Below are positions 9,902 through 19,400 of a DNA stretch of 64,000 bases, one piece after another. Each line of letters starts with the position of its first letter. The stretch's first letter is position 1. Position numbers and translations under genes: made by a program. This DNA is from Schlegelella_A sp038231215. GTDB lineage: Bacteria > Pseudomonadota > Gammaproteobacteria > Burkholderiales > Burkholderiaceae_C. Under the pieces are notes generated by a model. That model was not told the DNA's origin, did not search any database, and was given only the letters and a program-made list of their open reading frames with translations. The DNA is taken from NCBI GenBank assembly GCA_038231215.1, contig JBBRLS010000009.1, positions 1 to 64,000 of the forward strand, read 5' to 3'.

Positions 9902-12082
9902 TCAGGTTCGCGGCGACAGGTCGCGCATCATCCGGTCGACGGCGCGCTGCACCAGCGACCTCACTTCGAGCGGCTGAACCAGGCCAGCGGAGTTCAGGCG
10001 TTCGAGCGCCCGCCGCGTGATCGAATGCGTGCGCGAGGGCGATTCTCCGGCGAACAGGAAGAAGAGGCTGCGGTCGCTGCGCCAGAGCAATTGGACGCGG
10101 CTCCATCGGCCATGCAGGAAGATGCGTTGCCGGTCACCGGCGCGGAGTGCCTCGACGCGCCAGGCAGGATCGTCTTCCGTGTGGTCGCCCGAACTCGGCA
10201 AGTGCTCTGCGGGAACCGTTTCCATCGACGACAGATCGATCACCGAGTCGCTGAAGCTGCGCGCCGCCGACGACTCGGGCAGCACCTCGTCGCGTATGCG
10301 CTGAACGATCTCTTCCGGCGTTAGCGCGCCCGCGCCGCGCGCGCCGGGCCGCAACGCTTCGGTGTGAATGGTCATGAGTTCGTTGAGCACGGCCTGCTGT
10401 TCCGCAAGTGCCAACGAGACGAGTTCCATGCCGACGCGCAATCGATGCAGCAACCCCGGCAGCAATTGCAGCAGGCGCTGTCGGCTTTGCGGATGGTCGG
10501 GAATCTTCAGGCTCCAGAGCAGGTCGTCGACCGTCTTCAGGTCGGCCATCGTCGCTTCCGACTGTTCGCCCTTGCTGAGCATGTTCTCGGCGATGACCTG
10601 TGCCCAGGTTCCGGTGACGAATCGGCGGATCGTCGGCGTGGTGCGCACCTGGACCATCTGGTCGGTCAGTCGCTGCGCCAGATGCTGCTGCAGGATCTCG
10701 CGCCGCTCGGCGAGTTGCAAGGCGTCGACGGACGCTTGTGCGGAACGCAGTTGCCCCTGCAGTTGCTCGGCCAGGAATCCTTCGACGCGATTCAGGCCGC
10801 GCCTGAACAGCGCGGAATCTGGCGCCGCCGCGCCGGCCATTTCCTCGGCCACCGCCGTGCCGAATGCAAGGAAGGCGCAGAGGCGCGGATCTTCGATGCG
10901 CGAATAGCCCAGGCTCACCTCGCCGATCCGGTCGAGCAGGCGCCACACCGGGTGATCGAACGAATCAAGGACGGCGTGTTCAGCGAGCACGACGCGCAAG
11001 ACCGCGATCTGCATGCGCGCGAACATCGGCCGGAACGAGCCGGGCAATTGCGAGTCGCAGAGGAGCGATTCGAACAGCCGCGTCGCCAGCTCGATCACCT
11101 GGCGGTCGATCGGCCCGCTGGCACTGGCGACGAGCGCGGCGCGATGCTGTTCGAGGCGATTGCCGCCAGGTGTGCCGCGGCCCGCCAGCGAGACCTCCGA
11201 GGGGAGGTGGCGCAACAACTCGTCCAGGCGCAGTAAAGCCTGCTCGAGTTCCGGATTGCGCCGGGCCGTGCCGTCGCTGCGCACGGCGCGCACGGCGCTG
11301 TCGCTGTCTTCGACGCCTTCGCCGCCGCCACCGCGCGTCGTGCCGAACGGGGTGCCCGGCATGCTTGGCAGAAGCGCGCTCAACGCGCCGGAGCGTACCG
11401 GCTCGGCGACCGGAAAGCGGCCGAAGGCGGCGCCCGAGGGCAGGATCACGGTGCGGTACGTGCCGGGCTCGATGCCCGCTGATTCGAGCCGGGTCGACGC
11501 CGCGGCCCACGCGTTCTTGAGCAATCCCGCCAGCACGCCGGCCGAGGTGCGCAGAACGATGGCGCGCTGTATTTGCGAGTTCACTACCGCGCAGGTGGCG
11601 TCCCACAGTGCCGAGGCATAAACCAGAGGCCGGAACGGGTTCGATTCGGCGTTGACGTGGGTCTGCCCGGTCAGCGTCGAAGTGAACGTCTGCAGCTCGC
11701 GCAGCTCCCACTCGGCCGTGCTGTCGATGAGCTGCATGGCACGCGAGATCTCGATGTCGACCTCGACGCGCGATTCGTCCATCAGCTCGAGGCTGCCGAG
11801 ACCCGTGCGCACCTCGGCGAAGCCGGTCTCGCGCGGCCCATCGATCTCCTCGCGCACGCGCTTCGTCAGCGACTCGACAAAGGTCTTCTCGTACAAGGTC
11901 GCGTCACGCTGCAGGGTCTTGACGATCTCCGAGTGATGCGTGCGCTCACCAGCGCTAGACGCACTGTTGTCCTTGGACGGGCCGAGGAGTTGCACGGTGC
12001 CGGTCAGCACGCGAGCGATCAGTGCTGGCGCGAGGGCCAGTTCGTCCTCGACGAAGCGTTGATACAGGGCGGCGGTCAACAA
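9902..12082 (-). CDS. Large helical protein, probable DUF1631 family
   Basis: The 726-residue, mostly alpha-helical protein has no catalytic motif that I can recognise. Size, an N-terminal helical block with LALAPALIARVL, the central VLRVVLAEHAVLDSFDHPVWRLLDRIGEVSLGY type stretch and the C-terminal WRVQLLW-like beta segment (LHGRWSRVQLLWRSDRSLFFLF region) recall the DUF1631 proteins of betaproteobacteria. Their function is unknown; older annotations as thymidine phosphorylase have no sequence support here. The start is a TTG at 12082, with a second TTG directly after it, so the true start is uncertain. A low-complexity Gly-rich loop lies near residues 250-260. Confidence 0.6.
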   Translation of the reverse strand: MLTAALYQRFVEDELALAPALIARVLTGTVQLLGPSKDNSASSAGERTHHSEIVKTLQRDATLYEKTFVESLTKRVREEIDGPRETGFAEVRTGLGSLELMDESRVEVDIEISRAMQLIDSTAEWELRELQTFTSTLTGQTHVNAESNPFRPLVYASALWDATCAVVNSQIQRAIVLRTSAGVLAGLLKNAWAAASTRLESAGIEPGTYRTVILPSGAAFGRFPVAEPVRSGALSALLPSMPGTPFGTTRGGGGEGVEDSDSAVRAVRSDGTARRNPELEQALLRLDELLRHLPSEVSLAGRGTPGGNRLEQHRAALVASASGPIDRQVIELATRLFESLLCDSQLPGSFRPMFARMQIAVLRVVLAEHAVLDSFDHPVWRLLDRIGEVSLGYSRIEDPRLCAFLAFGTAVAEEMAGAAAPDSALFRRGLNRVEGFLAEQLQGQLRSAQASVDALQLAERREILQQHLAQRLTDQMVQVRTTPTIRRFVTGTWAQVIAENMLSKGEQSEATMADLKTVDDLLWSLKIPDHPQSRQRLLQLLPGLLHRLRVGMELVSLALAEQQAVLNELMTIHTEALRPGARGAGALTPEEIVQRIRDEVLPESSAARSFSDSVIDLSSMETVPAEHLPSSGDHTEDDPAWRVEALRAGDRQRIFLHGRWSRVQLLWRSDRSLFFLFAGESPSRTHSITRRALERLNSAGLVQPLEVRSLVQRAVDRMMRDLSPRT

Positions 12083-12208
12083 AGGCCTCGGGCTGGGGGA
12101 CGCACGATTATCCCGCTCGAATGCATGGCGTCCAAACGGCGCGGCGGTTCAACCTCGGACGACATGTAAAGCGCGTCGCTGCTTCAACGACGTTCTTCGT
12201 GTCAGAAA

Positions 12209-12236
12209 CAAAAAAGGGCTGCCGAAGCAGCCCTTT
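12209..12236 (-). terminator. Rho-independent terminator of groESL
   Basis: A perfect 10-bp stem (AAAGGGCTGC with GCAGCCCTTT) around a four-base loop is followed, on the minus strand, by a run of six T. It lies 24 bp beyond the groEL stop, the expected place for the end of the groESL transcript. Confidence 0.9.
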
Positions 12237-12260
12237 CGGGTACACAGGCCAAGGCCGGAC

Positions 12261-13913
12261 CTACATGTCCATCCCGCCCATGCCTCCCATTCCGCCCATG
12301 CCGCCGCCCATGCCGCCGCCGCCCGAGGATTCTTCTTTCGGAGCTTCGGAAATCATGGCTTCGGTCGTCAGCATCAGAGCCGCGACCGAGGCTGCGTTCT
12401 GCAGCGCCGTGCGCGTGACCTTGGTCGGATCCAGAATGCCCATCTCGATCATGTCGCCGTACTGGCCGTTCTGGGCGTTGTAGCCGTAGTTGCCCTTTCC
12501 GCCCAGCACCGCATTGACCACCACGCTCGGCTCTTCGCCGGCGTTCTGCACGATGATACGAATCGGCTCCTCGATTGCACGCATGATCAGCTTGATGCCG
12601 GCGTCCTGATCCGGGTTGTCGCCCTTGAGCGTGCCGACAGCCTGCTTGGCGCGCAGGAACGCAACGCCACCACCGGCGACGATGCCTTCTTCGACGGCCG
12701 CACGCGTTGCGTGCAGTGCGTCTTCGACGCGCGCCTTCTTTTCCTTCATCTCGACTTCAGTGGCGGCACCGACCTTGATCAGCGCCACGCCGCCGGCCAG
12801 CTTGGCCACGCGCTCCTGGAGCTTTTCCTTGTCGTAGTCGGACGTCGCCTCTTCGATCTGCACGCGCACTTGCTTGACGCGCGCTTCGATGTCGGCGGCG
12901 GCGCCAGCGCCGTCGATGATGGTCGTGTTTTCCTTCGCCACTTCGACGCGCTTGGCCTGGCCGAGGTCTGCCAGTTGCACCTTCTCGAGCGTGAGGCCGA
13001 CTTCCTCGGCGATCACCTTGCCGCCCGTGAGGATGGCGATGTCTTCGAGCATCGCCTTGCGACGATCACCGAAGCCGGGCGCCTTGACGGCGACGACCTT
13101 GAGGATGCCGCGCAGCGTGTTGACCACCAGCGTCGCGAGCGCCTCCCCTTCGACTTCCTCGGCGACGATCAGGAGCGGGCGGCCGGACTTGGCCACCTGT
13201 TCGAGCGTCGGCAGAAGGTCGCGGATATTGCTGATCTTCTTGTCGAACAGAAGCACGAACGGGTTGTCGAGCGCAGCAGTCTGCTTCTCGGGATTGTTGA
13301 TGAAGTAGGGCGACAGATAGCCGCGGTCGAACTGCATGCCTTCGACCACTTCGAGTTCGGAGGCGAGCGACTTGCCGTCTTCGACGGTGATGACGCCTTC
13401 CTTGCCGACCTTGTCCATCGCGTCGGCGATGATGCGGCCGACTTCTTCGTCGCTGTTCGCCGAGATCGTGCCGACCTGGGCGATTTCCTTCGAAGTCGTC
13501 GTCGGCTTCGATTGCTTCTTGAGCTGCTCGACGAGCGCCGTGACGGCCTTGTCGATGCCGCGCTTCAGGTCCATCGGGTTCATGCCCGCGGCCACGTATT
13601 TCATGCCTTCGCGGACGATGGCTTGTGCCAGCACCGTGGCCGTGGTCGTGCCGTCACCGGCGATGTCGCTGGTCTTGGAAGCGACTTCCTTGACCATTTG
13701 CGCGCCCATGTTCTGGAGCCTGTCCTTGAGCTCGATCTCCTTGGCGACCGAAACGCCGTCCTTGGTGACCGTCGGGCCGCCGAACGAGCGCTCGAGCACC
13801 ACGTTGCGGCCCTTGGGACCGAGCGTGACCTTGACCGCGTTGGCCAGGATGTTCACACCCTCGACCATGCGCGCGCGGGCGTCGCCGCCGAATGAAACGT
13901 CTTTTGCTGCCAT
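12261..13913 (-). CDS. groEL: Chaperonin GroEL, 60 kDa
   Basis: The 550-residue ATP-dependent folding chaperonin forms double heptameric rings. It has the N-terminal AAKDVSFGGDARARM, the ATP loop VTLGPKGRNVVLE, GDGTTTATVLAQ and the equatorial segment EEGIVAGGGVA. The C-terminus is the flexible GGM repeat tail ending in DM. It follows groES by 19 bp in the same direction and ends before a strong terminator, so this is a complete bicistronic groESL unit. Only one copy is seen in the window. Confidence 0.98.
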   Translation of the reverse strand: MAAKDVSFGGDARARMVEGVNILANAVKVTLGPKGRNVVLERSFGGPTVTKDGVSVAKEIELKDRLQNMGAQMVKEVASKTSDIAGDGTTTATVLAQAIVREGMKYVAAGMNPMDLKRGIDKAVTALVEQLKKQSKPTTTSKEIAQVGTISANSDEEVGRIIADAMDKVGKEGVITVEDGKSLASELEVVEGMQFDRGYLSPYFINNPEKQTAALDNPFVLLFDKKISNIRDLLPTLEQVAKSGRPLLIVAEEVEGEALATLVVNTLRGILKVVAVKAPGFGDRRKAMLEDIAILTGGKVIAEEVGLTLEKVQLADLGQAKRVEVAKENTTIIDGAGAAADIEARVKQVRVQIEEATSDYDKEKLQERVAKLAGGVALIKVGAATEVEMKEKKARVEDALHATRAAVEEGIVAGGGVAFLRAKQAVGTLKGDNPDQDAGIKLIMRAIEEPIRIIVQNAGEEPSVVVNAVLGGKGNYGYNAQNGQYGDMIEMGILDPTKVTRTALQNAASVAALMLTTEAMISEAPKEESSGGGGMGGGMGGMGGMGGMDM

Positions 13914-13932
13914 TTTATTTCTCCGTTGCCTC

Positions 13933-14223
13933 TTACTTCTCGACCACTGCGAAGAGGTCTTCTTCGCGCATCACCAGCAACTCGTCGCCGTCGACCTTGA
14001 CGGTCTGACCGCTGTACTTGCCGAACAGCACGCGATCACCGGCGCGCACGTTCATGGCGACGATGTCGCCGCGCTCGTTGCGCTTGCCTGGTCCGACGGA
14101 CAGGACTTCACCCTGGTCGGGCTTTTCGGCGGCGTTGTCAGGGATGACGATCCCCGATGCGGTCTTGGTTTCCTGCTCGACGCGTTTGACGATCACGCGA
14201 TCGGCGAGAGGACGAAGTTTCAT
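13933..14223 (-). CDS. groES: Co-chaperonin GroES, 10 kDa
   Basis: The 96-residue co-chaperonin caps GroEL. It begins MKLRPLADRVIVKR and has the mobile loop with TASGIVIPDNAAEKP and the core GDRVLFGKYSG. I place the start at ATG 14223 with aggag close upstream on the minus strand (the open frame extends further, to 14274, without family sequence). It is transcribed with groEL from a promoter carrying a CIRCE operator. Confidence 0.98.
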   Translation of the reverse strand: MKLRPLADRVIVKRVEQETKTASGIVIPDNAAEKPDQGEVLSVGPGKRNERGDIVAMNVRAGDRVLFGKYSGQTVKVDGDELLVMREEDLFAVVEK

Positions 14224-14321
14224 GGCATCTCCTAGATGAGTTGAAAACAGCTTGCGATTGATAGAAGTGTGCACTCAGTTACTTGCAGAAGTGCTGGGCT
14301 TGGAGCCCTTGCCTAGGCTAG

Positions 14322-14348
14322 TTAGCACTCAAACAAGGTGAGTGCTAG
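14322..14348 (-). promoter_or_regulatory. CIRCE operator for HrcA repressor
   Basis: The inverted repeat TTAGCACTC - 9 bases - GAGTGCTAG matches the CIRCE consensus except for the last base. It lies about 100 bp upstream of groES, just downstream of the predicted promoter. HrcA bound here would block groESL transcription until heat stress. Confidence 0.93.
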
Positions 14349-14356
14349 CAACCTGC

Positions 14357-14384
14357 ATTATAGGCAGACTCCACGGCGATTCAA
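14357..14384 (-). promoter_or_regulatory. Sigma-70-type promoter of groESL
   Basis: On the minus strand the -35 hexamer TTGAAT (14384-14379) and a perfect -10 hexamer TATAAT (14362-14357) are 16 bp apart. CIRCE begins 8 bases beyond the -10 box, so bound HrcA would cover the transcription start. The preceding C makes the -35 read CTTGAA, which also resembles a heat-shock sigma-32 -35 box, but no matching sigma-32 -10 (CCCCAT type) is seen. Confidence 0.8.
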
Positions 14385-14463
14385 GCCTCGCTCGGCGTCG
14401 GCAAGACAAAGGCTGCGTCATCGTGGCGACAGCGCACGCAGCGGCCGCTGGCTACAGTCGGGC

Positions 14464-15063
14464 ATGGCCCAGCGTCTTATCGCCCTCGACGCCGATGGCG
14501 TCCTCCTCGACTTTCACCTCGGCTATGCGGGTGCTTGGCAGCGCGCGTTCGGCGCCGCGCCTCGCGAACGCGACCGGCTCGCCTATTGGCCGATCGATCG
14601 CTGGGAGGTCGAGCGACTGGACGACGCGAAGCGCGCGCACTTTCGCAAGCATTTCGACGAGACTTTCTGGACCACCGTGCCGGCCATCGAGGGCTCGGTC
14701 GAGGCCTGCCACCGACTGCACGATGCCGGCTTCGAGCTGGTCTGCGTTTCCGCGCTCGAGGCCGAATACGAGTCGGCCCGGTTGCGCAATCTGCGCGACC
14801 TGGGCTTTCCGATCGAGCGCGTCGTCGCCACGGGCAACGCGGCGGGCGAGCGCAGTCCGAAGGCCGACGCAATTACTGCGCTCGATCCGGAAGCCTTCGT
14901 CGACGACTACCTGCCCTACCTGCGCGGCGTGCCCTCGCACGTGCACGCCGCGCTGGTCATGCGTGCGCCCAACGGCAGCCCGAATGCGGGCGACGAGATG
15001 AAGCTCGCCCACTCGGTCCACGACGACCTCGCCAGCTTTGCGGCCCTTTGGCTGGCGCGCTGA
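14464..15063 (+). CDS. Small HAD-superfamily hydrolase-like protein
   Basis: The 199-residue protein begins MAQRLIALDADGVLLDF, which carries the HAD motif I (DxDGVL) with the nucleophile Asp near residue 9. A motif II-like Ser lies in ELVCVSALEAE, motif III may be the Lys in ERSPKADA, and motif IV is probably FVDDYLPYL. It is therefore probably a phosphatase of unknown substrate. ATG 14464 was chosen because motif I normally lies within the first 15 residues; the frame is open further upstream through the groES promoter region but has no support. It is convergent with the caspase-like gene, 7 bp away. Confidence 0.8.
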   Translation: MAQRLIALDADGVLLDFHLGYAGAWQRAFGAAPRERDRLAYWPIDRWEVERLDDAKRAHFRKHFDETFWTTVPAIEGSVEACHRLHDAGFELVCVSALEAEYESARLRNLRDLGFPIERVVATGNAAGERSPKADAITALDPEAFVDDYLPYLRGVPSHVHAALVMRAPNGSPNAGDEMKLAHSVHDDLASFAALWLAR

Positions 15064-15070
15064 ACCCGTA

Positions 15071-16492
15071 TCACTTGCGCTGGTTGTCGAGCGACGTGGG
15101 CGGCGTGTAGCCGAGGTCGCGTGCGCGTGTCTCGTATTGCGCGGCCGGCACGGGTTGGTCTTGGCGCCGGTAGTACACGGCGAGCTCGTAGCACGCGATC
15201 CCGTTGCCGAGCGCGGCGGCGTATTGCAGCCATCCTTCGTAGCGATTCGGGTCGGCCGCGATGTCGGCATCGCCGCGCAGGTAGGCGCGCGCGATCCGGG
15301 CCGCAGCATCCTTGTCGCCGCGTGCCGCCTTGCGCCACTCGGCGAGCCAACGCGCTTCGGTTGTCTTCGGCTGGAACGCGCTTCGGTAGAGGCGCACCTG
15401 ATTGCTTCGCAAGGCGTTGACCGCGTCGTTCGCGCCCTCCCGCGCCACCTGCGCACCACCGGCCAGGCGGCTGGCGGGATAGCGTTGCAGATAGGCCTCG
15501 GCCAGCTTGACGATATCGGCGGGCCAGAGGTTTTCTTCCAGATCGCGCCAGGCGGCGGCTTCCTCCGCGGCGCCGAATTGCGGTGTCGCCGGTGCGTTCA
15601 CCGCTCGTAGCGCCAGGCTGAAGCGGACCTGCGTGTTCTCGGCAATGAACGGGATCTGCGTGAATTGCCGGATCGCTTGCACCGGGTGGTTCTGCATCGT
15701 CTGCGTGACATCGAACTTGACGAGACGAAAGAAATCGGAGAACGAAATGTCGTCAGACGCCGATCCGAGCAGTTTCACCAGCGACGCCGTATAAAAGGTG
15801 CTGATCGTCTCGACCGCCGGCGCGATCGCGGGCTTGCCGGCGCCGGTCGAGAAGACGATCAGGCAGCCAAGCGGCGCTTCGACCTGGTTGAAGCCATCGG
15901 TTGCGGTCAGCGCAGCGCGCAGCGAGGTGCGGCAGGCATCGACGACGGCGATCGTCAAGCCACCAGGCCGACGCGGCAATTGGTCGATGACATCCCGGCG
16001 CAGGTGCAGGCTGCTTTTCAGCAGCGTGTCTTCGCGCGAATCGGGCGCCACGCCGGCGCCCAGCATGAGGTTCTCGGCATCGACCTGCATGCCGTGCCCG
16101 GTGTAGTAGAAGAGGATCGTCGCGTTGGGTGGCGAGTCGGCAGCGACCTTGGCGAAAGCCTGGATCGTGTTGCGCAGTTGTGGCGGGTCCTGGTCGAGGG
16201 CGGACGTCACCTTGAAGCCACGGCGTTCGAGCGCGGCCGTCAGATCATGGACGTTCTTGTGCGTTGGCGGGAGATCGAAGGGTTGCGGATACGCGCGATT
16301 GCCGATCAGCAGGGCGAGGCGGGTCGTGCCCTGCGCATCGCCCCCCGGCGAGTTGGTGGCGAGCTGGGCCAACGCACCATGGCCCCATCCCGCGCCGCCA
16401 GCGAGCAGCGGCAGCGAAAGCAGGGCCCGGCGCTGCTCGTCGATGTAGGCTGGCGCGACCTTGGCGCTCCGAGTGCGGCGGCGCGATCTCAC
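15071..16492 (-). CDS. Exported caspase-like (peptidase C14) protein with Sel1-like tail
   Basis: This is a predicted cysteine protease of the caspase/metacaspase fold. Counting from GTG 16492 (473 residues), His133 lies in FYYTGHGMQ and Cys187 in VVDACRTS, the standard His/Cys dyad. The first strand reads RLALLIGNRAY. The N-terminus is basic, then twin-Arg and hydrophobic (QRRALLSLPLLAGGAG), ending ALAQ, which looks like a Tat or Sec signal. The last 100 residues resemble Sel1/TPR helices (AARIARAYLRGD, GWLQYAAALGNGIACYELAVYY). The GTG at 16492 overlaps the tpsA stop as GTGA, suggesting coupled translation; GTG 16525 is an alternative. Its position after tpsA suggests it acts on, or alongside, the secreted exoprotein (inference). 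Confidence 0.85.
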   Translation of the reverse strand: MRSRRRTRSAKVAPAYIDEQRRALLSLPLLAGGAGWGHGALAQLATNSPGGDAQGTTRLALLIGNRAYPQPFDLPPTHKNVHDLTAALERRGFKVTSALDQDPPQLRNTIQAFAKVAADSPPNATILFYYTGHGMQVDAENLMLGAGVAPDSREDTLLKSSLHLRRDVIDQLPRRPGGLTIAVVDACRTSLRAALTATDGFNQVEAPLGCLIVFSTGAGKPAIAPAVETISTFYTASLVKLLGSASDDISFSDFFRLVKFDVTQTMQNHPVQAIRQFTQIPFIAENTQVRFSLALRAVNAPATPQFGAAEEAAAWRDLEENLWPADIVKLAEAYLQRYPASRLAGGAQVAREGANDAVNALRSNQVRLYRSAFQPKTTEARWLAEWRKAARGDKDAAARIARAYLRGDADIAADPNRYEGWLQYAAALGNGIACYELAVYYRRQDQPVPAAQYETRARDLGYTPPTSLDNQRK

Positions 16493-19400
16493 TCGCACCG
16501 CAGCGTCTTCGGCTTGATCTCGCACGTGTCGGGCAAGCGGATCGACTCGCGTCCCACCGTGGCTGGACGGCCCGCACCGACTTCGGCGATGACACCCGAA
16601 CGCAGCCGCGACGACACGTTCTCTGTCCGCACGGCTTCGTCGAAGCGGGCGTGGCGCGCCTCTTCGATCAGCGCGATCACCGCGGCGAGGGCGCCTGCCT
16701 CCTGCGGTGTGCGTGGTGCGTCGCCGTTGTAGAAAATTCGGATCTCGGTGATCTTGCCGGTGCCGTCGTAGAAAGGCCGTACCTGGGCGTCGCCGCCGAG
16801 GAAGATGACGGCGGTATTTCCGCTCGTGCCCTTCGGCCGAGCTGTGATGAAGCCGCCCTCGGATCCGCCGACCTGCACCTGGATGAAGGTGTCGGTGGCG
16901 GAGCTTCCGAAGCCGCCGCCGTTGAGCAGCGCCGTCGGCGAGAGCGCGAAGGTGAGCGCCGGGAGCGAGGTCTGCGAGCCTTGCAGGTTGTTGAACGGCA
17001 GGCGCGCTCGGATCAGGCTTTGCGGACCGGTCGTCAAGACGTCGGCGGTGAGCTTGATGACGTCGCCTTCGAGGCCCGCCTGGGTGACTGTCTGGTCACC
17101 GTTGGTGGGCGGCGCCCCGGCTACGTTGATCTGGCTCGAGGCGATGCGGATCAGGCCGAGCGTGATCGTCGTTGTCGCGTTGCTGAAGCGCGCCTGATTG
17201 GTGTCGCCGAGCGATCCGCTGACGGCGGAAATCTGGCCGAGCAACGTGTTACCGGGCTGGTCGAGCAGCAGCGAACCGCCGGCGGGCGAGCGCAGGACGA
17301 GCAGGGTGCCGGCCGTCGAGGACAGTGTGGCGCCCGGGTCTTGGACGATGGTCGCGCTGGCTTCCTTGATCGGCACGAAGCCGAAGCTGAGGGTCTTGCC
17401 GGCGTACTCGGGGTCGGTCAGGTCGATCGGCGTCGGCGTTGCGTTCGACGTGAGGATCAGCGTTCCGCCGTTCAGTTGCAGCGCGCCGGTCAGATGCAGG
17501 ACGCCGTCGGTGACGATGCTGCCGCCGTTCTGCAGCGTCACGCCACCGAGCAGCAGATCGGTCGAGCTGCGCAGGTCGAGCGAGCTGGCGTTCGCTGCGA
17601 CCTTGCCGTCGAATCGGTTCGTCGCCTGCGTCGCCGTGATCGCGCCGCCGGTGAAGGCGACCGGCACCGTTGCCGTCACCGGATCGTTGTAGGTCTGCGC
17701 GCCGGTGGTGATGACGCGGGCTGCTCCCGTGCCGTCGGCGGTGTCGAAGGTCGTGCGTTCTCCGGTCGTGCCGTTCCAGTCGGCGGCGCTGGTGTTGTTG
17801 TCGGTGACGAGGTTCTTCAGCGCCGTCGTGACGCCGACCGGCCCGGTGATGCGCGTCGTCCCGCCGCTATTGAGGGTGAGGGCGAAGGCGCCGTCGACGC
17901 TGCCGCCGAGGTTCACGTCGCCGGTAGCGGTCTGAAAGGTCGTGTCGGCGCGCAGCACGAGGTTGCCCGCGCTGACGATGCCGCTGCCGTCGCTGCGACC
18001 GATGACGTGGCTGGTGAAGCCGGTCGCGCCATTGAGCACCGCTTGCGAAACCTGCAAGGCGCCGGCTCCTCCCGCCACGCCTGTCGACAAGGTCGGATCG
18101 ACAGGAGCGATCGTCAGCACGCCCGTGCCCGCGATCGACGTGCCGCCGTTCAGCGCATTGGTTTGCAGCGTGAGGTCGCTCGCGCCGGTCACAGGCCCGG
18201 TCAGCGTGAGTGCCGAGCCGGCGAGTCGCGTGATACCTGCCAGCTGCAGGGCGCCCGAGTAGCTCTGCGCACCGGTCGTATCGATGCTCGGGCCAGCCAG
18301 TTGCACCGTGCCGCCGCCATTTGCCGACAGGCTGGCGAGCGCCGTGGTCGCGCCGACCGCGCCGGCAAACGAGGTCGTGCCGGGGCTTTGCAGCGTCAAT
18401 CCGAAGGCGCCGTCGACCGTGTTGCCGAAAGCGATCGACGAAGCCGTCAGCGCCGTCGCTGCACCGAGCGTGGTCTTGCCGGCGTAGCTCTGCGAGCCGG
18501 TCGTCGTCACCGCTCCGGCATTCAGCTGCAGCGGGCCGCTCGTGCTGAGGCTGGTCAGCGCCGTTCCGGCACCGATCGCCGAGCCGAGCGTCACTCCGGT
18601 GCTGCCGTTGATGGCCAGGGTATGCGCGCCGTCGACGCTGCCGGCGAGGTTGAGCGTGCTGCCGGCGAGCACGGTGTTGCCGTTGAGCTGAAGGGCGTCG
18701 TTGTACGTCTGCGCACCGGTGGTCGTGACGTTGCCACCGAGCTGCGTTGTTCCCGCCGCGTCGGTGGTCAGGCTCGTCAGTGCGGTTGTGCTGCCGACTG
18801 CGCCGGTGAAGTTCGTCGCCGCGCCATTGACTGTCAGCGCGTGCGCGCCGTCGACCGTGCTGCCGAAGCTGACCGTGGGTCCCGAGAGCGTGCTGTCGGC
18901 GACCAGGGTTGCCGCGCCGGTGTAAGTCTGCGCACCGCTGGTGGTGATCGTGGTGCCGAGCTGCGAAGCACCGCTGACCGTGAGCGCATTGACGGCGCGC
19001 GTGCTGCCCACTGCGCCGGTGAACGAGGTCACACCGGTGGTCGTGACGGACAGGTTGCGCGCCGGGCCTGCCGCACTGTCTACCGTGCCTGCAAGGGCGA
19101 CGCTGCCGCTGCCGTTGGTGATCGTCAGGTCGGCCGGCAGGACGACGTTGCCGACGTTGACGACGGCCGTACTGTCGACCCGGCCGAGCGTCAGGGTCGG
19201 AATGCCGGCCAAGGTGTCGATCAAGCCTTGCGAGACTTGCAAGGTGCCCGCACCACCGGCCACGCCGATCGAGCCCGATGCAACGTTCGGTGCGACGCGG
19301 ATGTTGCCGGCGCCGCTGCCCGTGGCCGGCCCGGCAACGCTGAGCGCGTCGCCGAGGATCGTCACGGACTGAGTACCGACGTCGAGCGAGCTGGCAAACG

